From: Verrucomicrobiia bacterium
GTDB taxonomy: Bacteria > Verrucomicrobiota > Verrucomicrobiia > Limisphaerales > JADLHS01
Reading direction: 5' to 3'
Assembly: GCA_011525685.1 (NCBI GenBank)
Contig: WYBW01000073.1
Location: forward strand, 1-59,737
DNA: 59,737 nucleotides
The notes under the pieces were generated by a model that did no database searches, had not been told where the DNA came from, and worked only from the letters and a program-made list of their open reading frames with translations. Each line of letters opens with the position of its first letter. Position 1 is the first letter of the stretch. The position numbers were made by a program, and so were the translations under genes. Shown here piece by piece: positions 15,949 through 24,828 of this stretch.

Positions 15949-17355
15949 TCAAGCTTTCTTCAGTTTCGGCCCCTTGGGCGTGTCCTCGATGATCCAGCCC
16001 TTCGCTTTCAACTCGTCGCGGATCGCATCCGCGCGTTTGAAGTCCTTCGCCTGGCGTGCGGCTTGCCGGGCCTCCAACAACGCTTGCAGTTCCGCGGGGG
16101 CTTTGGCCTCGGCGACCGTGCCAATGCCCAGAACAGAGTCAATCCTCTCCCAAGCCGCGAGCGCCGCCGCCGCGGTCGCGGCCGGGAGCGCGTTTCCCGC
16201 CAACCGACGGTTCAACTCGCGCACCCAATCAAAGAGGCCACCCCACGCTGCCGCGATGTTCAAATCATCGTCGAGCGCGGTGGTAAAGACTTGGAGGATC
16301 GCTTCGTCCGCCGCGGCTTCTGGGCGACCCGCGGCAAGTTCCCGCAACTTGCCCAGGCACTCGTCTATTCGCGCCAGCGCCGTCCGCGCGCCTTGCAGTC
16401 CATCCATCGTGAAGTTGAACGTCTCACGATAATGGGCGGTCAGGAGCAAGTATCGGATCTCCCGGCCGGTGAACCCTTTGGCCAGCAGATCGCGCAAGGT
16501 GAAGTAATTTCCCAGCGACTTGCTCATTTTGCGGCCTTCCACCAGCAGGAACGCTCCATGCAGCCAGTATTTGACGAACGGTTGACCGGTTGCGCCCTCG
16601 CTTTGCGCGATTTCATCCTCGTGATGCGGGAAAATCAAATCCTCGCCGCCGAGGTGCAGGTCAAAACTCTCGCCGAGAATTTTCATGCTCATGGCGCTGC
16701 ACTCGATGTGCCAGCCGGGCCGGCCTTCGCCCCACGGGCTGGACCAGAACACGTCGCCATCTTCGGGCACGCGCGCCTTCCAGAGCGCAAAGTCAGCGAC
16801 CGATTCCTTGGCATATTCATCGCTTTTGACGCGCTCGCCTGGGCGCATCTCCTCGAAGTTGAGCTTGAGCAACTGGCCGTAAGTACAGCCGCAGCCCCGG
16901 TACTTCTCGATGCTAAAATAGACCGAGCCATCCGCTGCCTTATAGGCGATCCCGCGGGCCAGCAGTTTTTCGATGAGTGAAATGATTTCGCCGATGTGTT
17001 CAGTGGCGCGCGGTTTGTGATGCGGTTCGAGGCAATTCAGCGTCTTCAAGTCCTCGAGAAAAGCCGCTTCATATTGTCCGGTGAATTCGGCGAGCGTCGA
17101 GTTGGTTTCGCGGACGCGCCGGATGATTTTGTCCTCCACGTCTGTGATGTTCATCACGTGGCGAACCTGGTAGCCCTTCAATTCGAGATAGCGCCGGACC
17201 AGATCGGCGAAAACGAACGTGCGCCAGTTGCCAATGTGCGCGAAGTCATAGACCGTCGGCCCGCAGCAATACATGCCGACCTCTTTGCCGGCCGGATCGA
17301 GCTGCACAAATTCCTGGACCGACCGTGACAGCGTGTTGAAGAAGCGCAATCCCAT
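15949..17355 (-). CDS. cysS: Cysteinyl-tRNA synthetase
   Basis: Class I aminoacyl-tRNA synthetase charging tRNA-Cys, 468 aa. Seen: the zinc-ligand Cys in YCCGPTVYD, class I signature HIGN at 40-43, WHIECSAMSMK and PHHEDEIAQSE (remaining zinc-site Cys, His and Glu), and KMSKSLGN. The C-terminal helical domain ends in the usual KAKGWIIEDTPKGPKLKK region. The frame continues upstream to 17442, but the ATG at 17355 (MGLRFFNTLS) is the family start. Confidence 0.96.
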   Translation of the reverse strand: MGLRFFNTLSRSVQEFVQLDPAGKEVGMYCCGPTVYDFAHIGNWRTFVFADLVRRYLELKGYQVRHVMNITDVEDKIIRRVRETNSTLAEFTGQYEAAFLEDLKTLNCLEPHHKPRATEHIGEIISLIEKLLARGIAYKAADGSVYFSIEKYRGCGCTYGQLLKLNFEEMRPGERVKSDEYAKESVADFALWKARVPEDGDVFWSSPWGEGRPGWHIECSAMSMKILGESFDLHLGGEDLIFPHHEDEIAQSEGATGQPFVKYWLHGAFLLVEGRKMSKSLGNYFTLRDLLAKGFTGREIRYLLLTAHYRETFNFTMDGLQGARTALARIDECLGKLRELAAGRPEAAADEAILQVFTTALDDDLNIAAAWGGLFDWVRELNRRLAGNALPAATAAAALAAWERIDSVLGIGTVAEAKAPAELQALLEARQAARQAKDFKRADAIRDELKAKGWIIEDTPKGPKLKKA

Positions 17356-17457
17356 TTTCTGAACCGCACGGAGAGTAAAGCCGGGTCGCCGAAAGAAAAG
17401 TGAAAAACCAGTGTGGCGTTGCGCGCAAGCGACATCGTTCACCCGTTACCCACCTGT

Positions 17458-17666
17458 GCGCATCTCAGTTTATTGCAGGCAGGCATTCCTGGCGGAGCGC
17501 AGGTTTCCCAACCTGCGGTATCGCCGACTTCCAGTCGGCGGGCCCGGGCACGGCGTGGCAGGCCAGGAATTCGCCGCGTTTGCGGATTGGAAATCCGCGA
17601 TCCGGCAGACTGGAAGTCCGCGCCACGGCATCGCCTCGGCGCCCCCTGCAAGAAAATGAGATGCGC
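17458..17666. mobile_element. MITE-like palindromic element, copy 1
   Basis: About 209 bp bounded by terminal inverted repeats (gcgcatctca at 17458 and tgagatgcgc ending at 17666; the similarity extends to about 20 bp, gcatctcagtttattgcagg type). The inside is a chain of short palindromes (aacctgcggtatcgccgac, gcggattggaaatccgc). A near-identical copy in the same orientation lies at 54079-54287. It encodes no protein; spurious minus-strand frames across it contain GADFQSAGSRISN. It abuts the stop codon of the ABC-2 permease gene. Confidence 0.85.
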
Positions 17667-17667
17667 C

Positions 17668-19353
17668 CTACCAACCCGCCACCGAACGGCGCGCGGGTCT
17701 CAGCCGACCGGCTTGCCGGTTCGCGGCTTTGTGTGCGGTGCGCCAGCGGGCGTGCTTCCCGCCTGGTCCGCTGGCTTTTGCGGCGGCGGCGCGGAATTCG
17801 TTGTTGAGCTTGAGCATGGCATGGCCGCACGCGGCGAAATCCGCTCCGAGGCTGAACACAAACCAGCCCAACAGCAGCCACCCGAGCGGAAGGTTGTTTG
17901 GGCCGCCCAACAGGCCGGCGAGGCCGAGCGAACCGAACGCCACCGCTCCCGGCGCAGCCAGCACCAGGCCCATCGTGTTCAAACACGCCCGCGTGGAATT
18001 GCGGGCAACCAGTCCCTGCCACACCCCCATCCAGCTTACGGCGTAGCTGTCGGCGATGAAGAGTCCCAGGCCAGCCGCGAAGGCCGCGCCCCACACGCCT
18101 TCGGCCCGCCACCATCCCATGTCGTCCATGCCGGCGACGAGCACGAGGAACTCGACCAGCGCCAGCACGGCCATCGGCAGGAGGTACGTCCGTTTCAATC
18201 CGACCAGCCAACTGCGCCAGATGCCGCGCGCTTCGACGGGGGTACAAAGCAGCAATTCCAGCGCGCCGCTTTCGCGGTCGTTGACGAATCGCCGACCGGC
18301 ATCCCAAGCGATCAAGATTTTGATCGCCGCGTGCAGGAGATAGAACCCCCCGAAAAGCCAGCTTGCGTGAATGAGCGCCGGACCGCTGGCGGTGGCCGCA
18401 ATGAGGCAAAAGCCGATTCCCGCCGCCACCAGCAGCCAGATGGCGATGGAACTCCCGCGTTTGCGGCCGGCCACCCACACGAGCGGGTCCTCCTCGAGCA
18501 AGAGCCGGCGTCGTTTTGCGGCCGCCGGAGTGCCGCCTGCCCAAGGTGTCAGGCGGACAAGCCATCCTGAACCAGATGCGCGGACGGGCTTGTCAAACCA
18601 CGCGCGACGCACCGACCAACCCGCGACGCCCAGGGCGGTGAAGCTGAACCCCACGCCACACGCCGCCGACACCCAAAACACGCCCGGCAGGCGGGCATAC
18701 TCGGCCGCGTCCGCGGTCAGGAGTCCGGCCAGCGGACTGGCCGCCGCGAGCAGGCCGGGCCAGGTTTGGATGGAAGCGGAAAGTGCCAGCAGCCCGGGCA
18801 AGCCCAGCGTCACCAGCAGAATCAGAATCACGCTGCCGCCAAGCGCGCGTGTGCCTTCGCGGCTGACGGAGGAGACGGCCAGGGCGCTGGAGAGCGAGAA
18901 CAGCAACGTTGCCATCAGCACCAGCGCCACCCGCGCGAACTCGCCGCCGGTGACTCCGCCAAGCAGGAACGAAAAGCCCATGATCGGGAACACCGCGATC
19001 AGGCAATGCACCGCCGGCAGCGAAAGCGCGGTCAGTTTGCCGGCCACGACCTCCGGGCCGCTCAGACCGGCGAGAAACAGCAGTCCGAGCGTCCCGTTGC
19101 GTTTCTCTTCACTCAGGCAATCGGCGGTCAACACCGGACCGGCCATCACGACGGCCACGAACGCCAGCACCGCCATGGCGGTGAAGAGGTTTCGGCCCAG
19201 CAGGGCCGCGTTGGCGCCCACGCTCACGCTGGCGAAGGCCACGCCGAAGCCGACCAGGGTCGCGCCCAGCGCGGTGGCGGCGCGGCTGCGATAGGTGAAT
19301 GGCCTGCGCGCGAGTTGGCGCAATTCACGTTCGACGATGGGGGCGAATCCCAT
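17668..19353 (-). CDS. ABC-2 type transporter permease
   Basis: A 561-aa inner-membrane protein with about twelve hydrophobic helices in two halves. Diagnostic ABC-2 segments are LTADCLSEEKRNGTLGLLFLAGLSGPEVVAGK in the first half (key part EEKRNGTLGLL) and RFVNDRESGALELLLCTPV in the second, each the cytoplasmic ATPase-coupling region. No ATP-binding partner is adjacent; the gene lies 54 bp after a pseudopilus-type operon. The C-terminus ends exactly at a MITE copy, so the final Arg/Ala-rich tail may have been altered by that insertion. Confidence 0.82.
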   Translation of the reverse strand: MGFAPIVERELRQLARRPFTYRSRAATALGATLVGFGVAFASVSVGANAALLGRNLFTAMAVLAFVAVVMAGPVLTADCLSEEKRNGTLGLLFLAGLSGPEVVAGKLTALSLPAVHCLIAVFPIMGFSFLLGGVTGGEFARVALVLMATLLFSLSSALAVSSVSREGTRALGGSVILILLVTLGLPGLLALSASIQTWPGLLAAASPLAGLLTADAAEYARLPGVFWVSAACGVGFSFTALGVAGWSVRRAWFDKPVRASGSGWLVRLTPWAGGTPAAAKRRRLLLEEDPLVWVAGRKRGSSIAIWLLVAAGIGFCLIAATASGPALIHASWLFGGFYLLHAAIKILIAWDAGRRFVNDRESGALELLLCTPVEARGIWRSWLVGLKRTYLLPMAVLALVEFLVLVAGMDDMGWWRAEGVWGAAFAAGLGLFIADSYAVSWMGVWQGLVARNSTRACLNTMGLVLAAPGAVAFGSLGLAGLLGGPNNLPLGWLLLGWFVFSLGADFAACGHAMLKLNNEFRAAAAKASGPGGKHARWRTAHKAANRQAGRLRPARRSVAGW

Positions 19354-19407
19354 AAGCGTGTGCTGCGGGCTGGCAGGAAAGCTACGGGGCGACCGAGGCC
19401 GCGTCCA

Positions 19408-19686
19408 TCAGAACAGTTTGCCGGCCAACGCGGCGAACAGCACCACGCCGAAAACCGAGAGCGATATGACGATGCCTGCGGCGCCGAAAGCAAAACCCCA
19501 GACCAAGTAGGTCTGGCCGGCGTTCCACAATCCCCGCTGTTCAACGCAAACCCGGCGATAGCTGATCAGCGCCAGCACGCTCAACGGAAACCCGATCACT
19601 GGCAGCAGCCCAATCAAGCCGCAGACGAAGCACTGGAGTGAACCCTCCAGCATTTTGATCTTCGCAGGGGAAGTCTGTCCGTTCAC
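19408..19686 (-). CDS. Small two-helix membrane protein
   Basis: A 92-aa protein with two hydrophobic helices (CFVCGLIGLLPVIGFPLSVLAL and the C-terminal LVWGFAFGAAGIVISLSVFG region). I chose the GTG at 19686 because it overlaps the TGA of the previous gene by 4 bp (GTGA), the pattern used through this operon; an ATG at 19653 is the alternative start. No family recognised, though it resembles DUF4190-like small membrane proteins. Last gene of the coupled pseudopilus run. Confidence 0.65.
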   Translation of the reverse strand: MNGQTSPAKIKMLEGSLQCFVCGLIGLLPVIGFPLSVLALISYRRVCVEQRGLWNAGQTYLVWGFAFGAAGIVISLSVFGVVLFAALAGKLF

Positions 19687-19934
19687 GGCGCGGATGGCAT
19701 GGGGGCGCCGGCCGGGGGCAACACGATGACCGCGTTGGTTTGCGCGGCGTTGAGACGCTGCACCTGCTGCCGCTCGATCAGCCTTAACTCCCGCTGCAGG
19801 TGAAAAATGGTCCTCCCGTTCGCCGCCACCAGAATCATCATGATGGCGAGCATCGCCAACAAGACGACCACGGCCGTGCCTCGTTGTCGGGCGCGCCGGA
19901 ACGCGACGCGGTGATTTCTTGGATTGGTCTTCAT
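19683..19934 (-). CDS. Short membrane-anchored pseudopilin/GspK-like protein
   Basis: An 83-aa protein: positively charged leader (RRARQRGTAVV), one hydrophobic helix, then an amphipathic helix LQRELRLIERQQVQRL. This N-terminal layout is that of GspK/PilX-type minor pseudopilins, but the globular domain (about 250 residues in GspK) is absent. A full prepilin cleavage motif with Glu at +5 is not obvious. It overlaps the preceding gene by ATGA and the following by GTGA. Confidence 0.65.
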   Translation of the reverse strand: MKTNPRNHRVAFRRARQRGTAVVVLLAMLAIMMILVAANGRTIFHLQRELRLIERQQVQRLNAAQTNAVIVLPPAGAPMPSAP

Positions 19935-20434
19935 GGCAACACCGGCGGCACGGCTTGGAAGGTGAAGAGCGGTCGCACACCAGGCTTTTTGCGCCCGGGC
20001 GTGAGTTCCACTTCCCAACGCCACGCCTTCACATGTGTCCGGTCATCGGCTTGCATGTGTGAGGATTTGACTCGCGGCAGCAGGATCGTCCAATCGTCGG
20101 CCGCCGCCAGTTTCCGCCCCACCGCGCCAAAGTTGAAGGCGTAAAGGATTTCGTTCGTGCCGGACGGGATGCGCACGACCTCGCCGTCCGGCTCGGCTTC
20201 GACGACGATTGCTCCGGTGGCGTTGCGGATGTCGGCGCGCCAGCGTTCCCCGACGCGAAGGGTCCGGGTAATGTCGTCGGCGTTGCGGCGCAGGTCGCGG
20301 GCGTTGTCCCAGCACAGGTAAAAGGCGGTTCCGCCCACGGCCAGGATGACCATCAGGACGCCGAGGTAAACCACACACTCCAGCAACAGGATGCCGGTGA
20401 CGCGCTTGCGTGGGTTGTGCGATTGCAGGTTCAT
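19931..20434 (-). CDS. Prepilin-type N-terminal domain protein (pseudopilin)
   Basis: A 167-aa protein with a type IV prepilin leader: basic segment NPRKRVTG, cleavage after Gly, mature ILLLECVVYLG with Glu at position 5, then a hydrophobic helix and a small globular domain (VGERWRADIRNATGAIVVE). This resembles GspJ-like minor pseudopilins. It overlaps the upstream gene by 4 bp (ATGA). Confidence 0.75.
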   Translation of the reverse strand: MNLQSHNPRKRVTGILLLECVVYLGVLMVILAVGGTAFYLCWDNARDLRRNADDITRTLRVGERWRADIRNATGAIVVEAEPDGEVVRIPSGTNEILYAFNFGAVGRKLAAADDWTILLPRVKSSHMQADDRTHVKAWRWEVELTPGRKKPGVRPLFTFQAVPPVLP

Positions 20435-20829
20435 TGGATCGTGATATCGCGGACCACCGGCCCGACCGACTGACGCTCGTCCGAGCGCCATTCCAGGCGC
20501 AGTTGCTTGCCGGTTTTGGTCAGTTGAAACCGTCCGGGCGGCAGGTTGGTCGCCGCGCCGGCCCGCACCGTGTAAGGTTGCTGTCCTTCGGGAAAGGCGC
20601 GCCATTCGCCGGCGGCCAGAATCTCCGCTTCGCCATCCACGATCTCCATGACGACGCTGCGCCAATAGCTGCCGCGCAGGAGCCGCACTTCCTGCGAGAA
20701 GGCATACGCCAGCGGGCACACCGCCAACACCAACAGCGCCATCGCGACGAGCAGTTCCGTCGTCAGTGCGGCGCGCTCGCGCCGTCGGTCCGACTTTCGC
20801 CCCGCCGAGATGAGATGCGGTTTTACCAT
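20431..20829 (-). CDS. Prepilin-type N-terminal domain protein (pseudopilin)
   Basis: A 132-aa protein. The leader RRRERAA is followed by ALTTELLVAMALLVLA, with Glu at +5 if cleavage follows Ala-Ala, so Gly at -1 is replaced by Ala. A hydrophobic helix precedes a short globular part ending RSDERQSVGPVVRDITIQ. Similar to GspI/PilV-like minor pseudopilins. The ATG at 20829 overlaps the upstream gspF-like gene by 7 bp; the longer frame to 21042 is not used. Confidence 0.72.
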   Translation of the reverse strand: MVKPHLISAGRKSDRRRERAALTTELLVAMALLVLAVCPLAYAFSQEVRLLRGSYWRSVVMEIVDGEAEILAAGEWRAFPEGQQPYTVRAGAATNLPPGRFQLTKTGKQLRLEWRSDERQSVGPVVRDITIQ

Positions 20830-22031
20830 ATCGCCGCGTGCTCCATGATCGCGATCAACAATCCAAACGCGGCCGTCGCGACGAGGGCCACGAGCACTCC
20901 GTTCAACACCACCAGGCCGCTCGTGATCGCATGAGCGGCTGCTTCTTCCTGTTGAAACGCCTTCGCGTCTAGCGTCTCGTGCCAGCCGGCCAACGCCCGC
21001 AGAAATCCCTCCCGGGCATGGCAGGCATTGGCCAGCCGCCACTGAAATTCGCCACTGTCGTCAAAAGCGCGCACCGCCTCGTTGAGTTTCACGCCCTGCT
21101 CGAGCGAGGCGATCACCCGTTGCGCGCGCCAACGGCAGACTTGATTGGCCGTGCAGTCACCGGCGAGGCGGACGGCTTCGGGTTCAGGCACGCCGCCGTC
21201 CAACAGCACGGCGAGCGTCGCGGAGAAGGCGCGTTGCAATCGCTTCCGTTTCCACGGAATGCACCAGGCGATTCGATCCACGAACGGCAGCAGGCCGGAT
21301 TGCAGCCAGCCGGTCAGGCGCGGTCCGCCAATGTAAACCAGCGCGGCAACCAAAAGGGCCAGCGCGATCAAGGCCTGCGCCCCCACCAGCCAGGACATGT
21401 GGGAGAAAATGAAACTGGGGAAGGCCGGTGGCGAGGCGTCCGTCATGCCCTGGAAAATCATGCGGAACGAGGGCGCGATCTTGACGGCCATCAGTGTCAT
21501 CAGGAACACGGCCACGGGTGAGAACACCAGCACCAGCACCAGCAGGTAGTGCATCGCGCTTTGCATGCCCCCGGTGCCGGCGTTGAGGATTTCGCGGCAG
21601 GCCGGCAACACGCGTCGCAGGTCGCCGAGCTTTTCGCCCGCACGCAGGGTGGTGGAGACTTGTGCCGGCAACAGGCGCGGGACTTTTTCCAGCGCGTCAC
21701 CCAGACGCCGGCCATTCTCGAGATGAGCCGCCAGCAGGTGAAAGCGCACGCCCATGGAGCGATCACGGCTTTCCGCCATCGCGGCAAGCGCATGTTCCAC
21801 CGGGCGGCCTCCCGCCACCGCGGTCTCCAGCAGATCGAGAAAGAACCGCGCCCGCTCGCGGCGGCGGAGGGGCACGGAAAGCAGGACATGCAGGAGCGCC
21901 GCCAGCCCCGCCAGCGGAAGCACGAAGAAGATGACATACAGCAACAGGCTGCCCACGATCCGCAGGATCGTCAGCGTCATCCCCGAGATGTCGTCCACAA
22001 GAAATAGCATTTTAGCCTCGCCTTGCGTCAC
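20823..22031 (-). CDS. Type II secretion system F family protein (second GspF)
   Basis: Inner-membrane platform protein of 402 aa with two GspF domains (about 60-180 and 270-390) separated by helices; segments FFLDLLETAVAGGRPVEHAL and FSATLAVLLDGGVPEPEAVRLAG mark the domain starts. It is divergent from classical GspF/PilC. The start is the GTG at 22031, which overlaps the TGA of the first gspF-like gene (GTGA); an ATG at 22010 is possible. Function: platform for pseudopilus assembly, energised by the GspE-like ATPase of the same operon. Confidence 0.82.
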   Translation of the reverse strand: MTQGEAKMLFLVDDISGMTLTILRIVGSLLLYVIFFVLPLAGLAALLHVLLSVPLRRRERARFFLDLLETAVAGGRPVEHALAAMAESRDRSMGVRFHLLAAHLENGRRLGDALEKVPRLLPAQVSTTLRAGEKLGDLRRVLPACREILNAGTGGMQSAMHYLLVLVLVFSPVAVFLMTLMAVKIAPSFRMIFQGMTDASPPAFPSFIFSHMSWLVGAQALIALALLVAALVYIGGPRLTGWLQSGLLPFVDRIAWCIPWKRKRLQRAFSATLAVLLDGGVPEPEAVRLAGDCTANQVCRWRAQRVIASLEQGVKLNEAVRAFDDSGEFQWRLANACHAREGFLRALAGWHETLDAKAFQQEEAAAHAITSGLVVLNGVLVALVATAAFGLLIAIMEHAAIW

Positions 22032-23035
22032 ATTCCGCCGAGGAACTGGACAAACACCAGAAACGCGGAAACCAACATGTAGCCCTCCGAGAGAATGATC
22101 GCGCCCAGAAACAACACGGCCACCGGCAGCGCCGCGTAGAGCGCCAGTTCGGTGCGGTAGGCGGCCCGGGATTGATAAATCTCCGCCGCGCGCTGGAATC
22201 CCGCCGTCAGGTCTTCACCGGCATTGGCCACCAGCCAGACGAACAGCGGCGGAAACACGCGATTGCCGGCCGCCACCTCGGAAAATCGGGTCAACCCGTT
22301 GGCGAGATTCCGCGACCAGCCTTGCAGGTCCGCCGCCGCCTTTCCGCCTTCGAGCCGTTGGACGAGGCCGATGGATTCGGGGAGATTCACGCCGCCCTTG
22401 AGCAACAGGTGCAGCGCGGCGGCCACGCGCGACACACTGGCTTCCTTGAACGCCGGCAGCCGCCATCGCACCGCGTCGCGCCACGCCGGCACGAACAGGA
22501 TGGCCAGCGCCAACCCCAGCAGCAGGCCGAAGAACGTCGGGAAGACCCAAAGGTTTTGCATCAAGGGCAGCGCCAGGCGTGTTGCCGCCGGCAGTTGCGC
22601 CCCCTGAAACACGTCCTGGAAGCCGAACCACGCGGGCGAAACCAACCGCAACCAGATGAACACAAACAACCCCGACACCGCGAACGTGGCGAACAGCACA
22701 ATGAGCGGATAAACCATCAAACCTTTGAGCCGCATCCAGAGGTGGTTCTGCCGCTGGTAATAATCCGCCAGCAGGGTCAGCGCGCCGGGCAGGCTGCCAC
22801 TTTTCACGCCGACCAGCATCATCCGTTTGTAAAGTTCCGGAAGCTGCCGCGCTGCCAGGGCCGTTTCGAGCGGCGTCCCATTGGCGAGGTCGGCTTCGAG
22901 CAACTGCAGTTCGGTCCGCAGCGCGCCGCGCCGCATCTCCTGACACAACCGCCGCAAGGCGCCCTCCAGCGGGATGTTGTCGCGCAGCATGGCCGCCAGT
23001 TGCTGGTTGAAGAAGGCAAACTCGTCGGTCTTCAT
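22028..23035 (-). CDS. Type II secretion system F family protein (first GspF)
   Basis: A 335-aa platform protein. The first GspF domain (FAFFNQQLAAMLRDNIPLEGALRRLC) is followed by a helix pair, then the second domain (VAAALHLLLKGGVNLPESIGL and FPPLFVWLVANAGEDLTAGFQRAAE) and a final helix. The match to GspF/PilC is clearer than in the next gene. The ATG at 23035 fits the domain start. It is 132 bp downstream of the ATPase gene. Confidence 0.87.
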   Translation of the reverse strand: MKTDEFAFFNQQLAAMLRDNIPLEGALRRLCQEMRRGALRTELQLLEADLANGTPLETALAARQLPELYKRMMLVGVKSGSLPGALTLLADYYQRQNHLWMRLKGLMVYPLIVLFATFAVSGLFVFIWLRLVSPAWFGFQDVFQGAQLPAATRLALPLMQNLWVFPTFFGLLLGLALAILFVPAWRDAVRWRLPAFKEASVSRVAAALHLLLKGGVNLPESIGLVQRLEGGKAAADLQGWSRNLANGLTRFSEVAAGNRVFPPLFVWLVANAGEDLTAGFQRAAEIYQSRAAYRTELALYAALPVAVLFLGAIILSEGYMLVSAFLVFVQFLGGM

Positions 23036-23167
23036 GGCTTCATCGTGTTGTCGCAAACACCCGTCATACAACCCTTCGACAGCTCGGGCGCGCAAACCTC
23101 ACGGTCGTTTTTCCGCGAGCGGTGCGTCTGGAAAGGGCAAAGGTTTGGGTGTTCGAGCGCGGATTCG

Positions 23168-24292
23168 TCACCGTCCCAGGACCCGATCCAGTTCCGCCCG
23201 GTTGGTCAAGCCTGTCTCCAGCAAGAGCCGGGCGCCCGCCTCCAGCGAGTGAACCGGAATCAGTCCCTGCACGGCGCGCTGCGTCAGGGCTTGCCGCATG
23301 AGGTCGCTCACCCGCAGCCATTCGACCAGCGGCAACCGCCCGCGATAGCCCGTGTGCAAGCAGGCGACGCAACCTTTTCCTGAACAATCGCCGCACAGCT
23401 TCCGCACGAGCCGCTGGTTCAACACCAGTTCCACCGATGCTGCCACCGCTGAGTGATCCCGGCACAGCACCAGCAAACGCTCGAACACGCCTTTGCAGGA
23501 GCCGGCGTGCAGTGTCGAGATCACCTGATGACCCGTAAGGGCCGCGCGCACGGCGATGTTCGCCGTCTCCTCATCGCGGATCTCGCCGATGACCAGCACC
23601 TGCGGGTCCTGGCGCAACAGATGCCGCGCGGCCCGGGCGAAATCCAGCCCGCGCGCCTCGTTCACCTCGGTCTGCATGATGCCCGGCACGATCTGCTCCG
23701 CCGGGTCTTCCACCGTGATGACGTGCCGCCCGCCCAACTCCGCCAGCCGCCGGAGACAGGCGTAAATAGTCGTGGTCTTGCCGCTGCCCGCCGGGCCGGT
23801 GAGCAGCAACAAGCCGCTCGTCTGCCGGAGGAACTTCTCCAGTTCGCCGCAGACTTCATCAGGCAATTCGAGGTCCCGCAGCGATTTTACCGCGGACGAA
23901 TTGAACAGGCGCAGCACGATCTTCTCACCGGTCACCGTCGGATAGGTGGCCACGCGGATGTCGTTCTGCGCGCCGATCTCCTGCCGGTCAATGCGCCCGT
24001 CCTGCGGCAACGACTCCTGATAAGTCTTGAGCCGGGCGAGAAACTTGATGCGTCCGCACACCCGCTCGGCCAACCCGGCGGGCAGTTCACTGGCGGGAGT
24101 GAGGACGCCGTCGAGCCGGAAACAAACCTCGGCAGCCTGACCACGGACATGCAGATGGATGTCGCTCGCGCCCGCCTGCTCGGCCTGGCGGATCAATCGC
24201 TCCAGCACTGCCGGCGCGGCCTCTGCGTCGGCGCCGGCATCCGGGACCTGATGAGTGTTCGGCTTGTGCAAAATGAATGCCTTGTTGCTCAT
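23168..24292 (-). CDS. GspE/PilB-type secretion ATPase
   Basis: Cytoplasmic hexameric ATPase of the pseudopilus machine, 374 aa. It is short because the long N-terminal GspE/PilB domain (200 or more residues) is missing: it starts directly at the N2-like domain (GASDIHLHVRGQAAEVCFRLDG type; key part SDIHLH). Walker A GPAGSGKTTT at 166-175, Asp box VITVEDPAEQ, Walker B VLVIGEIRDEETA, His box LTGHQVISTLHAG, and a four-Cys zinc motif CGDCSGKGCVAC. First gene of the operon; it drives the two GspF and three pseudopilin genes that follow. Confidence 0.9.
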   Translation of the reverse strand: MSNKAFILHKPNTHQVPDAGADAEAAPAVLERLIRQAEQAGASDIHLHVRGQAAEVCFRLDGVLTPASELPAGLAERVCGRIKFLARLKTYQESLPQDGRIDRQEIGAQNDIRVATYPTVTGEKIVLRLFNSSAVKSLRDLELPDEVCGELEKFLRQTSGLLLLTGPAGSGKTTTIYACLRRLAELGGRHVITVEDPAEQIVPGIMQTEVNEARGLDFARAARHLLRQDPQVLVIGEIRDEETANIAVRAALTGHQVISTLHAGSCKGVFERLLVLCRDHSAVAASVELVLNQRLVRKLCGDCSGKGCVACLHTGYRGRLPLVEWLRVSDLMRQALTQRAVQGLIPVHSLEAGARLLLETGLTNRAELDRVLGR

Positions 24293-24540
24293 GCTGTCGC
24301 TCGAGAGTGAGACGAGGCAAGGTGCAAATTGTCACGCACTGTTCCCGTGATTTTCAGTTTGTGAGTTCAAACTGAAGCGCACATGAGCGGTCCGCATTGT
24401 CTGCGCGTGGCACGCAGACGGGCCTGCCGGAGACCGGCAGGCTGGAAGCGGCCCGTCAATCTGCTGTCGGCTCAGGCATTCAGAACGCGAGCTCCGGCTC
24501 GGAAATTTCTCTCCATGAGCCGCTCGGGACTCCGCCGGAT

Positions 24541-24618
24541 CTTGGACTGCGGCAGTCCCCTGCCGCTCTCGCCCGCCCGCCCAGCCTCCAAAGCGGCAGA
24601 GGGCTGCCGCAGTCCAAG
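24541..24618. repeat. Large hairpin in the gap upstream of the secretion operon
   Basis: A 15-bp perfect inverted repeat (cttggactgcggcag 24541-24555 / ctgccgcagtccaag 24604-24618) with an inner cctgccgct / agcggcag pair. A smaller perfect hairpin, gcctgccgg/ccggcaggc, is at 24422-24442. The 536-bp gap 24293-24828 holds no gene I can support; it lies between the start of the secretion operon and the end of the ankyrin gene, both on the minus strand. Confidence 0.7.
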
Positions 24619-24828
24619 ACGCTCTCGCGTTGGACGGAGAGGTTCAGGACCCCGATGCATGCCCGACGACGGGAAAGGAGGGTTTCCATGAACCAGAGCG
24701 CGACTGTGCTGAAAGCCTGTCGCAGTTCGGGCCGAACCGCTGCGGCTGGTCTGCGACCCAGCCGCGTTCCGATTCCTGGGTTCAAAGCGCGAATGTATTT
24801 CGGCGAAACCTCTCCCGACGCGGTCGCC

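Noticed and set aside
17439..17651. Minus-strand frame containing GADFQSAGSRISN
   Set aside because: It is the translation of MITE-like copy 1; the same peptide appears at 54086-54391 from copy 2, which marks it as repeat-derived rather than a gene.
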